A stretch of 64,000 nucleotides of DNA from Streptomyces toxytricini (GTDB lineage: Bacteria; Actinomycetota; Actinomycetes; Streptomycetales; Streptomycetaceae): the NCBI RefSeq assembly GCF_014649915.1, contig NZ_BMTY01000007.1, forward strand, positions 186,001 to 250,000. The letters run 5' to 3'. Both the position numbers and the translations under genes were made by a program. Positions within the stretch are counted from its first letter, which is position 1, and each line of letters starts with the position of its first letter. Below are positions 1-12,287 of this stretch, one piece after another. A model generated the notes under the pieces. It saw nothing but the letters and a program-made list of their open reading frames with translations. It had not been told where the DNA came from and did not search any database.

Positions 1-2
1 TG

Positions 3-908
3 TACGCGGCCGCCCTCTACGGAAAGCCCCCGATGGCCCGGCGGCTGCCGGTCTCGACCGGCCTGGTCACCGTGGCCGTGACGATCATCGCCGTGGCCTG
101 GTTCCGCACCCCGCAGGCGCTGATGATCGGCGTGGTCACCGGCATCGTCAGCTTCGGACCGGCGCTGACGGGCGCGACCCTGCGCAACCACCGCGAGGCC
201 GCGGTCGCCGCCCGCCTGCGCGCGGAGCAGACGGCGCTGCTGGCCGAAATGGACCGCAGCCAGGCCGTGGTCGCCGAGCGGGCGCGGATGGCCCGCGAGC
301 TGCACGACATGGTGGCCAACCACCTGTCCGCGATCGCCATCCACTCCACGGCGGCCCTCTCCATCGACTCCCCCGCGACGAGCCGCGAGGCCCTCGGGGT
401 GATCCGCGAGAACAGCGTGCAGGGGCTGGCCGAAATGCGCCGGCTGATCGGGCTGCTGCGGGACGCGGGCGCGGAGCAGGAAGCCGTCGCGACCCCCACC
501 CTGGACGGGCTCGACGCCCTCGTGGCGCAGGCCCGCGTCAACGGCCGGGGCAGCGGGCTGGAGTTCGAGCTGTGCGACGAGCGGCGGCCCGGGCCGGATC
601 CGCTGCCGGCCCCCGTGGAGCTGGCGGCGTACCGGATCGTCCAGGAGTCGCTCACCAACGCCCTCAAGCACGCGGCCCCCGGCACCGTACGGGTCCGTGT
701 GGCCCGCACCGGCGGGCTGCTGACGGTGGCGGTCGAGTCGCCCTGCGCCGACCGGCCCCCGCGCCGCGCCCCGGGCTCCGGGGCCGGCCTGGTCGGCATG
801 CGGGAGCGGACGGAGCTGTTGGGCGGGGAGTTCACGGCGGGCCGCGAGGGCCCGCTCTGGCGGGTGCGGGCGGTCCTGCCCGCGGAGGAGAAGGCGGTGA
901 CCGGGTGA
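3..908 (+). CDS. Two-component sensor histidine kinase, NarL-partner type (5' end outside the window)
   Basis: Membrane kinase that autophosphorylates on His and passes the phosphate to the regulator encoded next to it. The frame is open back to base 3, so the true start probably lies upstream; the first internal ATG is at 33. Seen: hydrophobic segments near the N-terminus (TIIAVAWF, then GVVTGIVSFG), a HisKA_3 dimerisation motif ARELHDMVANHL with the phospho-acceptor His, and a HATPase region with QESLTNALKHA (N box) and GAGLVGMRERTELLGG (G boxes). It overlaps the regulator gene by 4 bases (GTGA), so the two are translationally coupled. The signal sensed is unknown. Confidence 0.9.
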   Translation, partial: YAAALYGKPPMARRLPVSTGLVTVAVTIIAVAWFRTPQALMIGVVTGIVSFGPALTGATLRNHREAAVAARLRAEQTALLAEMDRSQAVVAERARMARELHDMVANHLSAIAIHSTAALSIDSPATSREALGVIRENSVQGLAEMRRLIGLLRDAGAEQEAVATPTLDGLDALVAQARVNGRGSGLEFELCDERRPGPDPLPAPVELAAYRIVQESLTNALKHAAPGTVRVRVARTGGLLTVAVESPCADRPPRRAPGSGAGLVGMRERTELLGGEFTAGREGPLWRVRAVLPAEEKAVTG

Positions 909-1558
909 CCATCCGGGTGGTGGTGGCGGAGGACCAGAGCGCGGTGCGCGCGGGACTGGTGCTGATCCTGCGCAGCGCGGGCGACGTCGAGGTCGTCGGC
1001 GAGGCCGCGGACGGCGAGGCGGCGGTGCGGCTGGCCCGGGAGCTCCGCCCGGACCTCGTCCTCATGGACGTGCAGATGCCCCGGCTCGACGGGGTGTCGG
1101 CGACGCGGCAGGTGGTGTCCGAGGGCCTCGCCGACGTCCTGGTCCTGACGACCTTCGACCTCGACGAGTACGTCTTCGGGGCGCTGCGCGCGGGCGCGGC
1201 CGGCTTCCTGCTGAAGAACGCGGACGCGGCCGAGCTGATCGCCGGCGTGCGGACCGTGGCGCGCGGCGAGGGGCTGATCTCCCCGGCGGTGACCAGGCGC
1301 CTGATCGCCGAGTTCGCGGCGCCGCGGAAGGCGGAGGCCGCCGTTGCGCCGGAGCGTGCCGCGGCGGTGGAGTCCCTGACGCGCAGGGAGCGCGAGGTGC
1401 TGGGTTGCCTCGGGGAGGGCCTGTCGAACGCGGAGATCGCGGTACGGCTGTCGATGGCCGAGGCGACGGTGAAGACGCACGTGAGCAGGCTGCTGGGCAA
1501 GCTGGAACTGCGCAGCCGGGTGCAAGCGGCGGTCCTCGCCCGGGAGCTGGGGCTCTAG
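905..1558 (+). CDS. NarL/FixJ-family response regulator
   Basis: DNA-binding partner of the upstream kinase, 217 aa from a GTG overlapping the kinase stop. The receiver domain (about 1-120) carries the acidic pair E9-D10, the phospho-acceptor D55 in LVLMDVQMP, the conserved T of LVLTTFD and the K of FLLKNA. The C-terminal LuxR-type helix-turn-helix has LTRREREVLGCLGEGLSNAEIA and TVKTHVSRLLGKL. The start is set by the GTGA overlap; longer reading frames upstream are out-of-frame with the kinase and unsupported. It lies directly before a chitinase gene, but the chitinase has its own promoter. In streptomycetes some chitinase genes are next to such regulators; whether this pair controls it is inference. 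Confidence 0.92.
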   Translation: MTIRVVVAEDQSAVRAGLVLILRSAGDVEVVGEAADGEAAVRLARELRPDLVLMDVQMPRLDGVSATRQVVSEGLADVLVLTTFDLDEYVFGALRAGAAGFLLKNADAAELIAGVRTVARGEGLISPAVTRRLIAEFAAPRKAEAAVAPERAAAVESLTRREREVLGCLGEGLSNAEIAVRLSMAEATVKTHVSRLLGKLELRSRVQAAVLARELGL

Positions 1559-1577
1559 CGCCCCTCCAACTCGGTTG

Positions 1578-1620
1578 TGGTCTGGACCTCTTGACGGTTG
1601 GTCCAGACCTTTTCTACGCT
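1578..1620 (+). promoter_or_regulatory. Chitinase promoter with paired 12-bp direct repeats
   Basis: Two 12-bp repeats, TGGTCTGGACCT (1578-1589) and TGGTCCAGACCT (1599-1610), differ at two positions and bracket a -35-like TTGACG (1591-1596). A -10-like TACGCT (1615-1620) follows 18 bases later. Such repeats overlapping the -35 box are established operators for chitin induction and glucose repression of Streptomyces chitinase genes. The long leader to the start at 1732 is otherwise featureless. Confidence 0.85.
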
Positions 1621-1731
1621 CGCGACAACTGTGGTGAGCGTGCCGTGCCAGGGACGCTCACGGGCGGCGCAGGTCCCACCCCCGAGTCGCAGCCGGCCCC
1701 ACGGCCGCGACGGACCTACGGAGGAGCACCC

Positions 1732-3579
1732 TTGAGCACAGCACCCCCACCCCGCACCACCCGTCTGATGCGCAGGCTCGCCGCGTCCGTGGCCGCCTTC
1801 GCCGTGCCGGCCGCAGGGCTCGTGGCCCTGGCCGGCCCCGCGCAGGCCGCCGCGTCCGCGACGGCGACGTACACGAAGGTCTCGGACTGGGGCTCCGGCT
1901 TCGAGGGCAGGTGGACGGTGAAGAACACCGGCACCACCACCCTCACCGGCTGGACCGTCGAGTGGGACTTCCCCTCGGGCACCCGGGTCAACTCGGCCTG
2001 GGACGCCACCGTCACCAACTCCGCGGAGCACTGGACCGCCAAGAACCTCGGCTGGAACGGCACCCTCGCCCCCGGTGCCAGCGTCACCTTCGGCTTCAAC
2101 GGCAGCGGCTCCGGAGCCCCCGCCGGCTGCAAGCTCAACGGCGCCCCCTGCGACGGCGGCCCCTCCCAGCCCGGCGACAACCCGCCCTCCGCCCCCGGCA
2201 CGCCCGCCGCGGGCACGGTCACCGAGACCTCGGCGGCCCTGTCCTGGGCCCCCGCGACCGACGACAAGGGCGTCAAGGACTACGACGTCTACCGCGGCTC
2301 CGCGAAGGTCGCGACGGTCAGCGGGACCTCGTACACCGACACCGGCCTGACCAAGGGGACGGCGTACACGTATTCCGTGACCGCACGCGACACCGCCGGC
2401 CAGACCGGTCCCTCCTCGGGCACCCTGACCGTCACCACCCCGGGCGGCACGACCCCCGACCCGGGCGAGAAGGTCAAGCTCGGCTACTTCACCAACTGGG
2501 GCGTCTACGGGCGCAACTACCACGTGAAGAACCTGGTCACCTCCGGCACCGCCGCGAAGATCACGCACATCAACTACGCCTTCGGCAACGTCCAGGGCGG
2601 CAAGTGCACCATAGGCGACGCCTACGCCGACTACGACAAGGCGTACAGCGCCGACCAGAGCGTCGACGGCAAGGCCGACACCTGGGACCAGCCGCTGCGC
2701 GGCAACTTCAACCAGCTGCGCAAGCTGAAGGCGCAGTACCCGCACATCAAGGTGCTGTGGTCGTTCGGCGGCTGGACCTGGTCCGGCGGCTTCGGCCAGG
2801 CCGCGGCCAACCCGGCGGCCTTCGCCCAGTCCTGCTACGACCTGGTGGAGGACCCCCGCTGGGCCGACGTCTTCGACGGCATCGACCTCGACTGGGAGTA
2901 CCCGAACGCCTGCGGCCTGACCTGCGACACCTCGGGCCCGGGCGCGTTCACCAACATGATGAAGGCGATGAAGGCCAAGTTCGGCCAGAACAACCTGGTC
3001 ACGGCCGCGATCACCGCCGACGCCTCGGACGGCGGCAAGATCGACTCGGCGGACTACGGCGGCGCCGCGCAGTACACCGACTTCTACAACGTCATGACGT
3101 ACGACTTCTTCGGCGCCTGGGCGGCGAAGGGCCCGACCGCCCCGCACTCCCCGCTCACCTCGTACGCCGGCATCCCGCAGGCCGGCTTCAACTCCGCCGA
3201 CGCCATCGCCAAGCTCAAGGCCAAGGGCGTCCCGGGCAGCAAGCTGAACCTCGGCATCGGCTTCTACGGCCGCGGCTGGACCGGCGTCACCCAGGACGCC
3301 CCCGGCGGCACCGCCACCGGCCCGGCGCAGGGCACGTACGAGCAGGGCATCGAGGACTACAAGGTCCTCAAGAGCAGCTGCCCGGCCACCGGCACCGTCG
3401 CCGGCACCGCCTACGCCAAATGCGGCAGCAACTGGTGGAGCTACGACACCCCCGCCACCATCGCCGGCAAGATGGCCTGGGCCAAGCAGCAGGGCCTCAG
3501 GGGCGCCTTCTACTGGGAGTTCAGCGGCGACACCGCGAACGGCGAGCTCGCCTCCGCCGTCCACTCCGGCCTGAAGTGA
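1732..3579 (+). CDS. Secreted chitinase: CBM2 - fibronectin III - GH18
   Basis: Hydrolyses beta-1,4-linked N-acetylglucosamine chains outside the cell. The TTG start is chosen because GGAGGA lies 6 bases before it and a clear signal peptide follows (twin Arg at 14-15, hydrophobic core, cleavage near AQA-A at about 38-41); 615 aa. Domains: CBM2-type binding module about 42-142 (SDWGSGFEGRWTV...CKLNGAPCDGG), FnIII about 152-236, GH18 barrel from about 249. Catalytic motif DGIDLDWE at 382-389 with acid/base E389; SFGGWTWSGG is the other GH18 signature. Single gene with its own promoter and two downstream hairpins. Domain order is that of well-known Streptomyces GH18 chitinases. Confidence 0.95.
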   Translation: MSTAPPPRTTRLMRRLAASVAAFAVPAAGLVALAGPAQAAASATATYTKVSDWGSGFEGRWTVKNTGTTTLTGWTVEWDFPSGTRVNSAWDATVTNSAEHWTAKNLGWNGTLAPGASVTFGFNGSGSGAPAGCKLNGAPCDGGPSQPGDNPPSAPGTPAAGTVTETSAALSWAPATDDKGVKDYDVYRGSAKVATVSGTSYTDTGLTKGTAYTYSVTARDTAGQTGPSSGTLTVTTPGGTTPDPGEKVKLGYFTNWGVYGRNYHVKNLVTSGTAAKITHINYAFGNVQGGKCTIGDAYADYDKAYSADQSVDGKADTWDQPLRGNFNQLRKLKAQYPHIKVLWSFGGWTWSGGFGQAAANPAAFAQSCYDLVEDPRWADVFDGIDLDWEYPNACGLTCDTSGPGAFTNMMKAMKAKFGQNNLVTAAITADASDGGKIDSADYGGAAQYTDFYNVMTYDFFGAWAAKGPTAPHSPLTSYAGIPQAGFNSADAIAKLKAKGVPGSKLNLGIGFYGRGWTGVTQDAPGGTATGPAQGTYEQGIEDYKVLKSSCPATGTVAGTAYAKCGSNWWSYDTPATIAGKMAWAKQQGLRGAFYWEFSGDTANGELASAVHSGLK

Positions 3580-3657
3580 CCCCCGCTCCCTGAACCGCCG
3601 ACCGCCGGAGCCGCGGGACGGGACCGCCCCCCGTCCCCCGGCCCCGGCCCGAAGACA

Positions 3658-3700
3658 CCGCCGCCCTCCCCGGAGCAGTCAGGCCCGGGGAGGGCGGCGG
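3658..3700 (+). terminator. Strong hairpin terminator after the chitinase gene
   Basis: Perfect 16-bp inverted repeat, arms 3658-3673 and 3685-3700, 11-base loop, GC-rich, 79 bases after the chitinase stop. No T-run follows, which is common for streptomycete terminators. Confidence 0.75.
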
Positions 3701-3715
3701 CACGTCAGTCGACGG

Positions 3716-3758
3716 TTGCCCTCTCCCAGACTCCGTCTGGGGAGGGCAAGGATTTTTT
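3716..3758. terminator. Second hairpin with T-run, between convergent genes
   Basis: Arms 3716-3731 and 3735-3749 pair over 15 bp with one bulged base and are followed by TTTTTT at 3753-3758. It lies right at the stop of the minus-strand DUF2550 gene, so it can serve as the intrinsic terminator of the plus-strand transcript and as a bidirectional block. Confidence 0.75.
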
Positions 3759-4203
3759 ACGCGACATTCACCCGTTGGCCGGGCGGGGCCGCCTCCAGCC
3801 AGGCCAGGAAACCGGTCAGGGCGTCCTCGCTCATCGCCAGCTCCAGGCGCACCCCCTGGTGGGTGCAGCCGAGCACGACGGCGTCGGACAGCAGGGCCAG
3901 CTCCTCCTCGCCCTCCGGGGCGCGGCGGGCGACGACCTCGATCGAGCCGCGCTCCAGCAGCCGCCGGGGCCGCGGGGAGTAGGAGAAGACGCGGAACCAG
4001 TCGATGCGGTCACCGCTGTAGCGGGCGACCCCGTACACCCAGCCCTTGCCGGAGACGTCGTGCTTGTCGGAGACGTCCCAGCGCAGGCTGCAGTCGAAGG
4101 TGCCGCCGGAGCGCTGGATCAGCCGCCGGCGCAGCCCGAAGACGAACAGGCCGATCACCACCAGGGCTACGACCAGGCCGCTCACAAGCAGAGCGAGGAG
4201 CAT
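3757..4203 (-). CDS. DUF2550 family membrane-anchored protein
   Basis: Actinobacterial conserved protein of unknown function, 148 aa. It has one N-terminal membrane segment (about 1-22) followed by a basic patch (GLRRRLIQ) and a cytoplasmic domain with the family features GGTFDCSLRW, KGWVYGVARY and RRLLERGSIEVVARR. The gene habitually sits just after the ATP synthase operon in Streptomyces. The ATG at 4203 is preferred because GGAGG lies 9 bases upstream; a GTG at 4209 would put the site only 3 bases away. It is 127 bases past atpC, behind a hairpin, so it may have its own transcript. Confidence 0.85.
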   Translation of the reverse strand: MLLALLVSGLVVALVVIGLFVFGLRRRLIQRSGGTFDCSLRWDVSDKHDVSGKGWVYGVARYSGDRIDWFRVFSYSPRPRRLLERGSIEVVARRAPEGEEELALLSDAVVLGCTHQGVRLELAMSEDALTGFLAWLEAAPPGQRVNVA

Positions 4204-4256
4204 CTTCACCGACCTCCTCGCTCATCGACTACCGCAAGTAAAACGGACGTACATCG

Positions 4257-4306
4257 CCTCAGCCGCGACCCGTCCCGAGAAATTCCGGTACGAGCCGCGG
4301 CTGAGG
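4257..4306 (-). terminator. Hairpin after atpC (end of ATP synthase operon)
   Basis: Inverted repeat CCTCAGCCGCG (4257-4267) / CGCGGCTGAGG (4296-4306), 11 bp perfect with a 28-base loop, placed 24 bases beyond the atpC stop. Likely transcription end of the atp operon; loop length makes this less certain. Confidence 0.55.
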
Positions 4307-4330
4307 TCACAAACCTGTTCGGTGCGGGAC

Positions 4331-4705
4331 TCAGTGCCCCGCGACCGCACGCAGCCGGACATCGGCGCGACGCTCGGAGGCGGCGTCCGCCTCCGACTTG
4401 GCGCGCTCCAGCGCCCGCTCCGCACGCTTGACGTCGATCTCGTCCGCGAGCTCGGCGATCTCGGCCAGCAGGGACAGCTTGTTGTCCGCGAACGAGATGA
4501 AACCGCCGTGCACCGCGGCGACGACCGTACCGCCGTCACTGGTGCGGATGGTCACCGGGCCCGATTCCAGCACGCCGAGAAGCGGCTGGTGACCGGGCAT
4601 GACGCCGATGTCGCCGGACGTGGTGCGGGCGACGACCAGGGTGGCCTCGCCGGACCAGACACTGCGGTCCGCCGCGACCAGCTCGACGTGCAGCTCAGCA
4701 GCCAA
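4331..4705 (-). CDS. atpC: ATP synthase F1 subunit epsilon
   Basis: Central-stalk regulatory subunit of F1Fo ATP synthase at the inner face of the membrane. 124 aa, as usual for actinobacteria. The N-terminal beta-sandwich shows LHVELVAADRSVWSGEA, TTSGDIGVMPGHQPLL and VHGGFISFADNKL; the C-terminal helical hairpin is ELADEIDVKRAERALERAK. The TTG start is supported by GAGGAG 6 bases upstream. It is the last gene of the operon, 150 bases after atpD, with a hairpin in that gap. Confidence 0.97.
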   Translation of the reverse strand: MAAELHVELVAADRSVWSGEATLVVARTTSGDIGVMPGHQPLLGVLESGPVTIRTSDGGTVVAAVHGGFISFADNKLSLLAEIAELADEIDVKRAERALERAKSEADAASERRADVRLRAVAGH

Positions 4706-4769
4706 GGTTGGCTCCTCGGGTCACCACCCGGCAGGTTCGCCGGGTGTTGGATGAATTCTAATGGGCGTG

Positions 4770-4802
4770 CGGAGAGGGACGGGACGCACCCGCCCCTCTC
4801 CG
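4770..4802 (-). other. Small hairpin in the atpD-atpC gap
   Basis: 9-bp perfect stem (4770-4778 / 4794-4802, CGGAGAGGG/CCCTCTCCG). It could be an RNA processing or partial termination site setting the epsilon:beta ratio; no direct evidence of function. Confidence 0.35.
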
Positions 4803-4855
4803 TGCGATCTGGTGCGGCCGGGGCGGGTGCGCGCCCCGCCCCCGGCCGTCCCGGA

Positions 4856-6304
<1,449 letters not shown>

Positions 6305-7222
6305 TTACTTGTCACTCCCCGCGTTCGCGTCGGCCAGGGCTGCGGAGCCACCGACGATCTCGCTGATTTCCTGGGTGATTTCGGCCTGGCGGGCCGCGTT
6401 GGCAAGCCGGGTGAGGCTGGTGATCAGCTCACCGGCGTTGTCGGTCGCCGACTTCATCGCGCGGCGGCGGGCGGCGTGCTCGGAAGCAGCGGCCTGCAGC
6501 AGCGCGTTGTAGACGCGGCTCTCGACGTAGCGCGGCAGCAGGGCGTCGAGGACGTCCTCCGCCGACGGCTCGAAGTCGAACAGCGGCAGGATCTCGCCCT
6601 TGCCGACCGTCTCCTCCGACGCCTTCTCGAGGCTGAGCGGCAGCATCCGGTTGTCCACCGCGTTCTGCGTCATCATCGACACGAATTCCGTGTAGACGAT
6701 GTGCAGCTCGTCCACGCCGCCCTCGGCCGTCTCCTTGGTGACGGCCTCGATCAGCGGGGCGGCGACGGCCTTCGCGTTCGCGTAGCTCGGGCTGTCGGTG
6801 AAGCCGGTCCAGCTCTCCACGACCTTGCGCTCGCGGAAGTTGTAGTAGGCGACACCCTTGCGGCCGACGATGTAGTGGTCGACCTCCTTGCCCTCACTGC
6901 GCAGCCGCTCCGTCAGCCGGTCCGCCGCCTTGATGGCGTTGGACGAGTAGCCGCCGGCCAGACCGCGGTCGCTCGTGAGCAGCACGACCGCCGCGCGCAC
7001 CGGGTTCTCGGACTCGGTGGTGAGCGGGTGCTTGGTGTTGGAGCCGGTCGCCACCGCGGTCACCGCACGGGTGAGCTCGGTCGCGTACGGCGTGGAGGCC
7101 GCCACCTGGCGCTGCGCCTTGACGATGCGCGAGGCGGCGATCATCTCCATCGCCTTGGTGATCTTCTTGGTCGCGGTAACGGATCGGATGCGACGCTTGT
7201 AGACCCGGAGCTGGGCTCCCAT
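6305..7222 (-). CDS. atpG: ATP synthase F1 subunit gamma
   Basis: Rotor shaft of F1, 305 aa. The N-terminal coiled coil carries the family signature [29 protein letters not shown]; the C-terminal coiled coil shows [20 protein letters not shown]. It lies between atpA (20 bases upstream) and atpD (no gap), with AGGGAC before the ATG. Length is slightly above the E. coli protein because of an internal acidic loop typical of actinobacteria. Confidence 0.98.
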   Translation of the reverse strand: MGAQLRVYKRRIRSVTATKKITKAMEMIAASRIVKAQRQVAASTPYATELTRAVTAVATGSNTKHPLTTESENPVRAAVVLLTSDRGLAGGYSSNAIKAADRLTERLRSEGKEVDHYIVGRKGVAYYNFRERKVVESWTGFTDSPSYANAKAVAAPLIEAVTKETAEGGVDELHIVYTEFVSMMTQNAVDNRMLPLSLEKASEETVGKGEILPLFDFEPSAEDVLDALLPRYVESRVYNALLQAAASEHAARRRAMKSATDNAGELITSLTRLANAARQAEITQEISEIVGGSAALADANAGSDK

Positions 7223-7242
7223 GAGTCAGGTCCCTTCCGTCG

Positions 7243-8829
<1,587 letters not shown>

Positions 8830-8957
8830 CTGGGTTCCCTGCTCTCCTTGTTGGGCCTGAAGCTTCATAGGGGTCTGGGGGCGACCCCCAGGAATCTTCT
8901 GCAAGTTCTGCACGGCCCAACCGGGCCGCTAGGAATCTTCGTTCTGTTTGTGGCCGG

Positions 8958-9773
8958 TCAGCCGGCCATGCGGCGCTCCGCCTCGGAGAGGCGGTTCGCG
9001 ATGCTGCCGTCGATGACCTCGTCGCCGATCTGCACCACGATCCCGCCGACGACCTCGGGGTCGACGTCCAGGTTCAGGTGCATCTGGCGGCCGTACAGCT
9101 TGGCCAGCACCGCGCCGAGACGCGCGCGCTGCGCGTCGCTGAGCGGGATCGCGCTGGTCACGGTGGCGACCACGCGGTCACGCCGCTCGGCGGCGAGCTT
9201 GGACAGGGCCTCGAGGCCCCCTTCCAGGCTACGTCCACGCGGGTGCGTGACGAGACGGCTGACCATCCGCTCGGTGACGGCGTGGGCCTTGCCGCCGAGC
9301 AGGCTGCGCAGCAGCTCGCCCTTGGCGGAGGCGGTGGCCGTCCGGTCGGTCAGCGCGGCGCGCAGCTCGGGGTTCGAGGCGACGATCCGGGTGAACCGGA
9401 ACAGCTCGTCCTCGACGCCGTCGAGCGCGCCGCTCTGCTGGGCCGCCGTGAGGTCGGCGGTGTCGGCCAGCTGCTCCAGGCCGTCGACCAGGTCGCGGGA
9501 CTGGGACCAGCGGGACCGGACCGTGCCCGTGACCAGGTCGAGGGTCTCCCCGCCGACCTGGCCGGCGAGCAGGCGCTGCGCCAGCTCGGCCCTGGCCTCG
9601 GCGGGCTGCGCCGGGTCGGTGAGGACCCGGCGCAGCGAGACCTCACGGTCGAGCAGCGCGGTGACGGCAGCCAGCTCACCGGCGAGCTTCGCCGCGTCGA
9701 CGGACGTGTTGTCCGTCAGCGCGTCGAGGCGCTCGCGCGCGGAGGCCAGTGCCTCGCGGCTCGCTCCGTTCAT
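8958..9773 (-). CDS. atpH: ATP synthase F1 subunit delta
   Basis: Peripheral-stalk protein holding F1 to subunit b. 271 aa, longer than the roughly 180-aa bacterial norm, as is usual in actinobacteria, through an N-terminal extension. The C-terminal OSCP/delta signature is VDPEVVGGIVVQIGDEVIDGS. The start ATG overlaps the atpF stop by 4 bases (ATGA), implying coupled translation. Confidence 0.97.
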   Translation of the reverse strand: MNGASREALASARERLDALTDNTSVDAAKLAGELAAVTALLDREVSLRRVLTDPAQPAEARAELAQRLLAGQVGGETLDLVTGTVRSRWSQSRDLVDGLEQLADTADLTAAQQSGALDGVEDELFRFTRIVASNPELRAALTDRTATASAKGELLRSLLGGKAHAVTERMVSRLVTHPRGRSLEGGLEALSKLAAERRDRVVATVTSAIPLSDAQRARLGAVLAKLYGRQMHLNLDVDPEVVGGIVVQIGDEVIDGSIANRLSEAERRMAG

Positions 9774-10312
9774 CGGGCCGCCTCGGCCTTCTCCTCGAGC
9801 TCGCTGAGGAAGCGGTCGATGGTGCGGCTCTGGCGGGCGGCGTCCTCGAGGGACTCGCCGACGAGCTTGCCGGCCAGGTCGGTGGCGAGCTTGCCCACGT
9901 CCTGGCGCAGCGCCTGCGAGGCGGCCTTGCGGTCGGCCTCGATCTGGGCGTGGCCGGCAGCGATGATCTCCTCACGCTGCCGCTGGCCCTCTGCGCGCAG
10001 CTCTTCCTTGAGCGCAGTGCCCTGCTCGAGCGCTTCCTGGCGCAGGCGAGCGGCCTCGTGCCGGGCCTCGGCGAGCTGGGCCTTGTACTGCTCCAGCACG
10101 CTCTGGGCCTCGGTCTGAGCGGCTTCGGCCTTCTCGATACCGCCTTCGATCGCCTCGCGGCGCTCGTCCAGAACCTTGTTGATGTTCGGGAGGAGCTTCT
10201 TGGCGAGGAAGCCGAAGACGATGACGAAGGCGATCAGACCGATGACCAGCTCGGGGATCGGCGGGATGAGGGGGTTCTCCACCTCAGCCGCAATCTGAAC
10301 CAGAGGGTTCAC
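9770..10312 (-). CDS. atpF: ATP synthase Fo subunit b
   Basis: Peripheral-stalk membrane subunit, 180 aa from GTG. One N-terminal transmembrane helix (PELVIGLIAFVIVFGFLAKKLLP, about 20-43) is followed by a long charged coiled coil (KAEAAQTEAQSVLEQYKAQL onward). It lies 37 bases after atpE and overlaps atpH by 4 bases. Confidence 0.97.
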   Translation of the reverse strand: MNPLVQIAAEVENPLIPPIPELVIGLIAFVIVFGFLAKKLLPNINKVLDERREAIEGGIEKAEAAQTEAQSVLEQYKAQLAEARHEAARLRQEALEQGTALKEELRAEGQRQREEIIAAGHAQIEADRKAASQALRQDVGKLATDLAGKLVGESLEDAARQSRTIDRFLSELEEKAEAAR

Positions 10313-10349
10313 ATCAGTGCCTTCCGTCTAAGGGTGTTCGCTACCGCGA

Positions 10350-10676
<327 letters not shown>

Positions 10677-11498
10677 TCAGTGGTGCTCGGCGACGGCGCC
10701 CTGGAGGAAGCTGCAGGCCAGGAGTACGAAGACGTAGGCCTGGACAGCCTGGATGAAGAGCTCGAAGGCGGTCATCACGATGACCATCACGAACGAGACA
10801 CCCGCGTAGGCGATGCCGATGCCGTTCAGCAGGTACCAGCTGGCGATCGTGAAGAGCAGCAGCAGCGTGTGACCGGCGAACATGTTCGCGAAGAGACGGA
10901 CCGCGTGGGTGAAGGGGCGGACCAGGACGTTCGAGAAGAACTCGATCAGCATGACCAGCGGCAGGATCCCGCCGAGCGACTTGTCGTAGCCCGTCAGGTT
11001 CTTCAGGCCGCCGACGAAGCCGTGGCGCTTGAAGGTGACCGACATCCACATGACGTAGATGACGAGCGCGAGGCCGGCCGGGTAGGCGATGACCGAGGTC
11101 ACCGGGAACTGGGCGACCGGGATGATCGACCAGAGGTTCATCATCCAGACGAAGAAGAACGTCGCGACCATGAAGGGGACGTACTTCTCGCCCTCCTTCT
11201 TGCCGAGCGTCTCGTAGACGATGCCGCGGCGGACGAAGTCGTAGCCGGCCTCGGCGACCATCTGCAGCTTTCCGGGAACCATCTTCGGCTTGCGGAAGGC
11301 CGCCCAGAAGAAGCCGAGGATGATGACGGACCCGAGCAGGGCCAGCAGCATCGTCTTGTTGAAGTAGACGCTGCTGTCCGCGTCGCCGAAGATCGGCTCG
11401 AACAGGAACGAGTGCAGGCCAGGAGCCGGGAAGCCACAGCCGTCGAAGATGTGGCAATCGGTCTCGAAGGCGAGCACCTGCGTCGGGTCAGCACTCAC
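10677..11498 (-). CDS. atpB: ATP synthase Fo subunit a
   Basis: Stator membrane subunit forming the proton half-channels. The GTG at 11498 is chosen because GGAG lies 6 bases upstream; a longer frame begins at 11534 without such support. 273 aa with about six membrane helices. The essential Arg lies in FSNVLVRPFTHAVRLFANM; the conserved C-terminal helix is AFELFIQAVQAYVFVLLACSFL. Position directly before atpE is standard. Confidence 0.97.
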   Translation of the reverse strand: MSADPTQVLAFETDCHIFDGCGFPAPGLHSFLFEPIFGDADSSVYFNKTMLLALLGSVIILGFFWAAFRKPKMVPGKLQMVAEAGYDFVRRGIVYETLGKKEGEKYVPFMVATFFFVWMMNLWSIIPVAQFPVTSVIAYPAGLALVIYVMWMSVTFKRHGFVGGLKNLTGYDKSLGGILPLVMLIEFFSNVLVRPFTHAVRLFANMFAGHTLLLLFTIASWYLLNGIGIAYAGVSFVMVIVMTAFELFIQAVQAYVFVLLACSFLQGAVAEHH

Positions 11499-11723
11499 CG
11501 CGGGCTCCTTCAGCGTGGCGCATAGGTACGGCAACCTCGTTGTGTCGGCGCGGCGCAGGGCCGCGGGTCGGCACGGGACTGGTCTTACGGATGTGGGGGC
11601 GGCCGGCAGGCATTGAGCCTCGCGATTGAGCAGGCGTCAGCTCAGATGCCCGCGCCCGCGATGCCGCACACGGCACCGGACGATAGCAGCATCTCGAACG
11701 ACCACTTATCCCGCCCCTACCCT

Positions 11724-12161
11724 TCACGACGAGGACCCCGTGTTGTCGGGCTTGTCACCCTTGTCGGCGTTCGGCTCGACGTAAAGGATCTTGGCCTTCA
11801 TGTGGGCGCGGGTCTGCGCGGCGATCCAGACGAGCGTCGCGACGACCAGCGAGATGGCGAAGGCCTTGGGGTTGAAAAGCGTCGTGTCCCGGAATGCGGC
11901 GACGAAGACGAACAGCAGCAGGATCTGGGTCGTGTAGAGGACCAGGCCCATCATCTGGAACAGATGCGGCCACGACCGGGCCGTGTGCTGCAGGACGACG
12001 AAGCCGACACCCATGAACGCGATCACCACCAGCGTGGCGACGAGCGCACCGATGGCCCCCTCGCCGCCCGCGACCACGCCGCTGACGATCGCGGCGACGA
12101 CGCCGGCGGCAGCGGTGGGTACGGCGGTTTGCAGCAGGGATCGGACGTCATCAGACCGCAT
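11724..12161 (-). CDS. atpI: AtpI-like small membrane protein, first gene of the atp operon
   Basis: 145-aa protein with four membrane segments (AAGVVAAIVSGVVAGG, ALVATLVVIAFMGVGFV, MMGLVLYTTQILLLFVFVAAF, AISLVVATLVWIAAQTRA). It occupies the place of atpI, whose product is thought to assist c-ring assembly or Mg2+ supply. Sequence conservation of AtpI is low, so the name rests on position and topology. The ATG at 12161 (MRSDDVRSLL) is preferred over a 38-residue extension that runs into promoter sequence. Confidence 0.8.
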   Translation of the reverse strand: MRSDDVRSLLQTAVPTAAAGVVAAIVSGVVAGGEGAIGALVATLVVIAFMGVGFVVLQHTARSWPHLFQMMGLVLYTTQILLLFVFVAAFRDTTLFNPKAFAISLVVATLVWIAAQTRAHMKAKILYVEPNADKGDKPDNTGSSS

Positions 12162-12287
12162 GGCGGGGTAGCTCCGCGTGGTGGTGGGGTACGGGACTCG
12201 TACGGGACGAGCGTAAAGCCCGGTCCGAGCAGAACGCTCGGGCCGAGAGGCCGTCGCACTACGACCCTTCGGCACTGTCGCCGGGTT

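Noticed and set aside
8830..8913. 28-residue N-terminal extension of the ATP synthase alpha subunit
   Set aside because: The extension is not family-like and the ATG at 8829 gives the conserved [11 protein letters not shown] start.
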